Positions 14,196 to 17,568 of a stretch of DNA of 17,568 nt are shown here, piece after piece; position 1 is the first letter of the stretch, and each line of letters starts with the position of its first letter. The DNA lies in the NCBI GenBank assembly GCA_018623875.1, contig JAAZUZ010000017.1, positions 1 to 17,568 on the forward strand, in the 5' to 3' direction. The DNA comes from Synechococcus sp. HW_metabat.21 (GTDB lineage Bacteria; Cyanobacteriota; Cyanobacteriia; PCC-6307; Cyanobiaceae). The notes beneath the pieces are model-generated. The model was not told the DNA's origin, made no database searches, and saw only the letters and a list, made by a program, of their open reading frames with translations. The position numbers and the translations under genes were made by a program.

Positions 14196-15319
14196 GGCTG
14201 AACCTCCTCTTGTCCGTCCAGTTCCAGTTGCGGATAGGTGCCAATGCGCCGGGTGATGCCCAGGCGCGTGAGCAAGTTGCGGGGGCCATCGCTACGCCAC
14301 CAACCGATGACGCCCTCCGGCAAGGCGGTGACCACCAAGATGAACAGGCCGCCTTGGATGAAGAGCCAGCTCTGAGGCATGGCCTCACTAACCAGGCTCT
14401 TGGCGTAGTTGATCGCGACGGCGCCCAAGATGGCGCCCACCAACGTGCCGCGACCGCCCACGGCGACCCAAATCACCATCTCGATTGAGAAGGGAACGGT
14501 CATGTATTGGGGCGAGACGATCCCGGATTGCACCGTGTAGAGCGCCCCCCCAATGCCAGCCAAACCACCTGCGATCGCGAAGACGATCGTCTTGAAGAGG
14601 GTCGGGTTAAACCCCGCAAAGCGCAGCCGCGGTTCGTCATCGCGAATGGCGATCAGGACATCGCCGAAGCGACCGCGCACCACCCAACGCACAAAAACCC
14701 AAGCCGCGATCACCATCAGCGCGGTGAACCAGAAGAAGCCGCGCTGCATCTCCGGCGATCCCACCATCTGTCCAAACAATTGGGTCACATCGGTCTTGAG
14801 ACCGTTGGTGCCGTTGATCAGTTTTTGCTGGCCGTTGAAGAAGTTGAAAAAGACCAGCAGGGCCGCCTGGGTCAGGATCGAGAAGTAGACCCCTTTGATG
14901 CGGTTGCGAAACACCAGGTTGCCGAGTACGGCCGCCAGAACGGCCGGGATCAACCAGATCGCCACCAGGGTGAACAAGGGCGAATGGAAGGGCTGCCAAA
15001 ACGCCGGAAGCTGCTTCACGCCATAGAGGCCGAAGAACTCCGGAATGCCATTGGGGAAACCAGAAGAGCTATTGAGCTGCAGATACATCGCCGCGGCATA
15101 GCCGCCCAAGGCAAAAAAGATCCCCTGCCCCAGGCTGAGCAGCCCGGTGAAACCCCAGATCAGATCAATGCCCAGGGCAACAATCGCCAGCGAGAGGAAA
15201 CGGCCCAGCAGGTTGAGGCGGAACACGGGCAGGACCGCGGGTGCCGCGACGATCGCGGCAATGATCAACACCCACACCAGAAGCTGCGGCCAGCGGGACT
15301 GCTGAAAACGCTGAAACAT
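14192..15319 (-). CDS. urtC: Urea ABC transporter, permease subunit UrtC
   Basis: A 375-residue polytopic inner-membrane protein of the LivM branch. The first membrane helix is at about 12-33, and the family's signature GLLSLGQGIFFALGGYAAAM (59-78) follows. Several further hydrophobic segments are visible, including one with IVFAIAGGLAGIGGALYTVQSG and the VSPQYMTVPFSIEMVIWVAVGGRGTL block that contacts the ATPase. A soluble C-terminal tail runs past about residue 345. It forms the urea channel with UrtB. Length is typical of cyanobacterial UrtC. The start is ATG, four bases after the urtB stop, and the stop overlaps urtD. Confidence 0.92.
   Translation of the reverse strand: MFQRFQQSRWPQLLVWVLIIAAIVAAPAVLPVFRLNLLGRFLSLAIVALGIDLIWGFTGLLSLGQGIFFALGGYAAAMYLQLNSSSGFPNGIPEFFGLYGVKQLPAFWQPFHSPLFTLVAIWLIPAVLAAVLGNLVFRNRIKGVYFSILTQAALLVFFNFFNGQQKLINGTNGLKTDVTQLFGQMVGSPEMQRGFFWFTALMVIAAWVFVRWVVRGRFGDVLIAIRDDEPRLRFAGFNPTLFKTIVFAIAGGLAGIGGALYTVQSGIVSPQYMTVPFSIEMVIWVAVGGRGTLVGAILGAVAINYAKSLVSEAMPQSWLFIQGGLFILVVTALPEGVIGWWRSDGPRNLLTRLGITRRIGTYPQLELDGQEEVQP
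14571..14578. repeat. HIP1 octamer GCGATCGC
   Basis: Exact HIP1 octamer within urtC. Confidence 0.7.
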
Positions 15320-15323
15320 CGGC

Positions 15324-16478
15324 TCAGACCTCCACCATCCGTCCCTTCTGCGGGAAGAGGCCCGCGGGACGGAATTGCAAGAACAGAACGATCAGGGCGA
15401 AGACCATCACCTGCGCCATGCTCGTCGTGGCAAAGAACTGCACCGTGGCGGCCAGTGGAGGCGGCATCGCAGGCCAAAGCGTCAGCAGACGGCCGGCGCC
15501 GATCAGATCCGTGAGCCATCCAATGGCGAATGACGCAAGGACGGCGCCAAAGAGATTGCCCACCCCGCCGAGGACCACAACCATGAAGCAGCCGACGATG
15601 TAAGAGCCGCCCACATTCGGCCCTACCGAGCCGAGGAGTGAGACCGCAACGCCGGCGATCCCCGCCAGTCCAGATCCAATACCGAAGGTCAGGACGTCGA
15701 CGGTGTCCGTGGGAATGCCCAGGCAGTCACTCATGGACCGGTTCTGGGTCACGGCGCGGATGCGTGTTCCCCAAACGCTGCGGTTCAGGAAGAGGGTGAC
15801 GCCAAGCACCGAGACGATTGTCATCACGATGATCACCAGCCGAGGCACCGGCAGGGTGAGATCGGCCCACTCCAAGCCACCACGCATCCATCGCGGCGCC
15901 GTCACATCGACGTTTCTGGACGTGGCTCGGGCAATCCGCGAGATCTGAGAAGCCAGACCACCCGCCAAGAGCACCCCGGACAAGGCCGAGGTGGCCCAAC
16001 AACCAGCACGGACGAGCCGTGCCCGCGGTCCCTCAAGCAGGGAAGCGGGCAACACCAATGGCAAGCTGAAGCCGACGACCAGTGCGAGCACCAAGCCAGC
16101 GGCAGTGGCCAGGGGAACACTGCGGACGAACTGCTGCAGGATCAGGCTTACCCCCCAGGTCGCCAGCAAGGTCTCGAGGGGATTGCCATAAAGACGGCGA
16201 ATCACCGTCCGCTCCAACAGGATTCCGACGACACCGCTCACCACGAAGGCCAGCGGAATCGCCACCAAGACATAGAGGTTGTAAACGGGTTCAAAGGCCG
16301 GCAGCTTGAAGATCAGCTGCACGACGTAGGTCGTGTAGGCACCGAGCATGATCAGCTCGCCATGGGCGAGGTTGATCACCCCCATCAAGCCAAACACGAT
16401 CGCCAGTCCAAGGGCGGCCATCAGCAACACCGAGCCGATGGCCACGCCGTTGAAGAGGCTTTCAAACAGCAGTTGCAC
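15324..16478 (-). CDS. urtB: Urea ABC transporter, permease subunit UrtB (GTG start)
   Basis: A 384-residue polytopic permease of the LivH branch. GVINLAHGELIMLGAY (33-48) and ERTVIRRLYGNPLETLLATWG (89-109) are diagnostic. The phrase NVDVTAPRW (189-197) is typical of UrtB rather than of amino-acid LivH. A hydrophobic segment at about 122-178, absent from the shorter E. coli LivH, precedes it. The start is GTG at 16478: no ATG or GTG lies upstream in frame before the hairpin, and QLLFESLFNGVAIGSVLLM matches the family N-terminus. GGA eight bases upstream is a weak ribosome-binding site. The GTG, weak site and upstream terminator all suggest lower expression than urtA. Confidence 0.92.
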   Translation of the reverse strand: MQLLFESLFNGVAIGSVLLMAALGLAIVFGLMGVINLAHGELIMLGAYTTYVVQLIFKLPAFEPVYNLYVLVAIPLAFVVSGVVGILLERTVIRRLYGNPLETLLATWGVSLILQQFVRSVPLATAAGLVLALVVGFSLPLVLPASLLEGPRARLVRAGCWATSALSGVLLAGGLASQISRIARATSRNVDVTAPRWMRGGLEWADLTLPVPRLVIIVMTIVSVLGVTLFLNRSVWGTRIRAVTQNRSMSDCLGIPTDTVDVLTFGIGSGLAGIAGVAVSLLGSVGPNVGGSYIVGCFMVVVLGGVGNLFGAVLASFAIGWLTDLIGAGRLLTLWPAMPPPLAATVQFFATTSMAQVMVFALIVLFLQFRPAGLFPQKGRMVEV

Positions 16479-16513
16479 GGAAGTCCGAAGCAGGCAAGCA
16501 GGGGAGAAAGCAG

Positions 16514-16542
16514 AAAAAGAGGAGTCCCCGGAAGGACTCCCC
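16514..16542 (-). terminator. Strong hairpin with U-tract between urtA and urtB
   Basis: On the minus strand GGGGAGTCC pairs with GGACTCCTC over nine base pairs (one G-U) around the loop TTCCGG, followed by TTTTT. This is a good intrinsic terminator shape lying about 30 bases after the urtA stop and 36 bases before the urtB start. Since the downstream genes have no other obvious promoter, it probably terminates part of the transcripts or protects the 3' end of a urtA message, raising the level of the binding protein. Confidence 0.75.
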
Positions 16543-16570
16543 CATCAGTCAGAGCGGCCGGAGAGGGCGA

Positions 16571-17568
16571 TCAGAGCTTGTAGCGCTCACCCTTCTTGGC
16601 ATCCGTCCAGTCGCAGGCGTAGCCCTTGGAGCTGGGCTCGTACTGGTTCCAGGCCTGAGGAGCCACAGGACCGTTGGTGGACTGGAGGATCTTGAACTGA
16701 CCGTCCTTGGTGATCTCACCGATGCGCACGGTCTGGGAGAGGTGATGGTTGGGCATCACCTTGACCTTGCCCTGGGGTGCATCGAATTCAATGCCGATCA
16801 GGGCTTCGCGGACCTTGTCGTCATCGAAGCTGTTGGCCTTCTCGACGGCGGCCTTCCAGAGGTAAACCATGTTGTAGGCCGACTCTTGCGGGTCAGCGAC
16901 CATGCGATCGCTGCCGTACTTCTTCTTGAAGTCAGCGGCGAACTTCTTCGATGCCGGGGTGTCGATCGACATCATGTAGTTCCAAGCGCCGTAGTGGCCC
17001 TCGAGGAACTCAGGTCCAATGGTGCTGATCTCTTCTTCCGCGATGGAATAGCTCATCACGTAGTAGCCATTGGCCGGGGTCAGACCGGCATCCTGGATCT
17101 GCTTGAAGAAAGCAACGTTCTGGTCACCATTCAGGGTGTTGATGATCACACCACCGTTGGGCATCGCCTTCTTGATCTTGGCGATGATCGGAGCCACTTC
17201 GGTGTTACCGAGAGGCAGATAGTCCTCACCCACAACCTTGCCGCCCAGCGACTTGAGCTGCTGCTTGGTGATGGTGTTAGAGGTGCGGGGGAAGACGTAA
17301 TCCGATCCGACCAGGAAGAAGGGCTTGCCAGCGGCAGGCGACTTCTTAAACATGAACTCGGTGGCGGGCTCGGATTGCTGGTTCGGAGTCGCACCGGTGT
17401 AGAAGATGTTCTTGGAACACTCCTGACCCTCGTACTGAATCGGGTAGTAGAGGAAGGCATCCTTCGACTCGTAGACCGGCAGCATCGCCTTGCGGCTAGC
17501 GGAGGTCCAGCCGCCGAATACGACCGGAACCTGGTCCTGATCGATCAGCTTCTTGGACTTCTCAGCGA
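16571..17568 (-). CDS. urtA: Urea ABC transporter, substrate-binding protein UrtA (5' end missing)
   Basis: The frame is open to the window edge, so the N-terminus (signal peptide and first lobe) is not seen; about 332 codons are present. The visible part carries the type I periplasmic binding protein fold, with VPVVFGGWTSASRKAMLPV near the left end, then YYPIQYEGQECSKNIFYTG, FFLVGSDYVFPRTSN and GGKVVGEDYLPLGNTEVAPI. This Y-EGQE/D-Y-P-R set is characteristic of UrtA/FmdD-type urea and short-amide binders rather than amino-acid LivJ. It captures urea in the periplasm for UrtBC. Its position as the first gene, followed by a terminator, fits an abundant binding protein. NtcA control is known for urt genes in cyanobacteria, but the promoter is outside the window. 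Confidence 0.95.
   Translation of the reverse strand, partial: AEKSKKLIDQDQVPVVFGGWTSASRKAMLPVYESKDAFLYYPIQYEGQECSKNIFYTGATPNQQSEPATEFMFKKSPAAGKPFFLVGSDYVFPRTSNTITKQQLKSLGGKVVGEDYLPLGNTEVAPIIAKIKKAMPNGGVIINTLNGDQNVAFFKQIQDAGLTPANGYYVMSYSIAEEEISTIGPEFLEGHYGAWNYMMSIDTPASKKFAADFKKKYGSDRMVADPQESAYNMVYLWKAAVEKANSFDDDKVREALIGIEFDAPQGKVKVMPNHHLSQTVRIGEITKDGQFKILQSTNGPVAPQAWNQYEPSSKGYACDWTDAKKGERYKL
16904..16911. repeat. HIP1 octamer GCGATCGC
   Basis: Exact HIP1 octamer within urtA. Confidence 0.7.

Noticed and set aside
14507..15514. Plus-strand open frame of 335 codons opposite urtC/urtB
   Set aside because: It is Arg/Gln/His-rich with no hydrophobic core. The minus strand encodes complete permeases.
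1..17568. A previously undescribed defence, mobile or biosynthetic system
   Set aside because: Every large frame belongs to a known housekeeping or transport family in an order typical of picocyanobacteria. No transposase, integrase, nuclease, toxin-antitoxin pair, tandem repeat or spacer array was found.

Overview
The window reads as a core chromosomal segment of a GC-rich picocyanobacterium (Synechococcus/Cyanobium type). The evidence is the gene content and order: a polyamine pair, gcvT, aspS, a group-2 sigma factor, pyrG-queE-queC-pabB-pabC, then a complete cyanobacterial-style urea ABC transporter cluster. The picocyanobacterial lineage bias of several proteins (for example the SpeE N-terminal half) and five copies of the HIP1 octamer GCGATCGC agree. 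No mobile element, tRNA, rRNA, CRISPR array or phage gene was seen.

Layout. Positions 1-90 hold the last 29 codons of a MazG-like pyrophosphohydrolase. At 215-1935, speE and speB overlap by 4 nt and encode the last steps of agmatine to putrescine to spermidine. A short stand-alone cyclic-nucleotide-binding-fold protein (1938-2333, minus) runs head-on into speB. The stretch 2334-2812 holds its upstream region, a possible weak terminator, and a small Cys-rich gene on the minus strand that looks split by a frameshift (2450-2786). Plus-strand genes then follow: gcvT (glycine cleavage T protein), aspS, a group-2 sigma-70 factor, a Dps ferritin, and the compact run pyrG-queE-queC-pabB-pabC (7622-12730), with overlaps or gaps of only a few bases after pyrG.

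From 12733 to the window end the minus strand carries urtE-urtD-urtC-urtB-urtA. Transcription runs from urtA, whose 5' end lies outside the window, towards urtE. The genes overlap or nearly touch, except for a strong hairpin plus U-tract between urtA and urtB that probably sets a high ratio of binding protein to permease.

Functionally the window joins nitrogen-rich metabolism (polyamines, glycine cleavage, urea uptake), two pathways that both begin from GTP (7-deazaguanine by QueE/QueC and folate by PabB/PabC), CTP synthesis, aminoacylation, and stress/regulatory proteins (sigma factor, Dps, CNB-fold protein). I did not find a convincing undescribed multi-gene system. The points most worth a second look are the frameshifted Cys-rich gene, alternative hairpins in front of aspS, a His in AspRS that suggests relaxed tRNA specificity, the stand-alone CNB protein with its upstream inverted repeat, and the urtA/urtB terminator.
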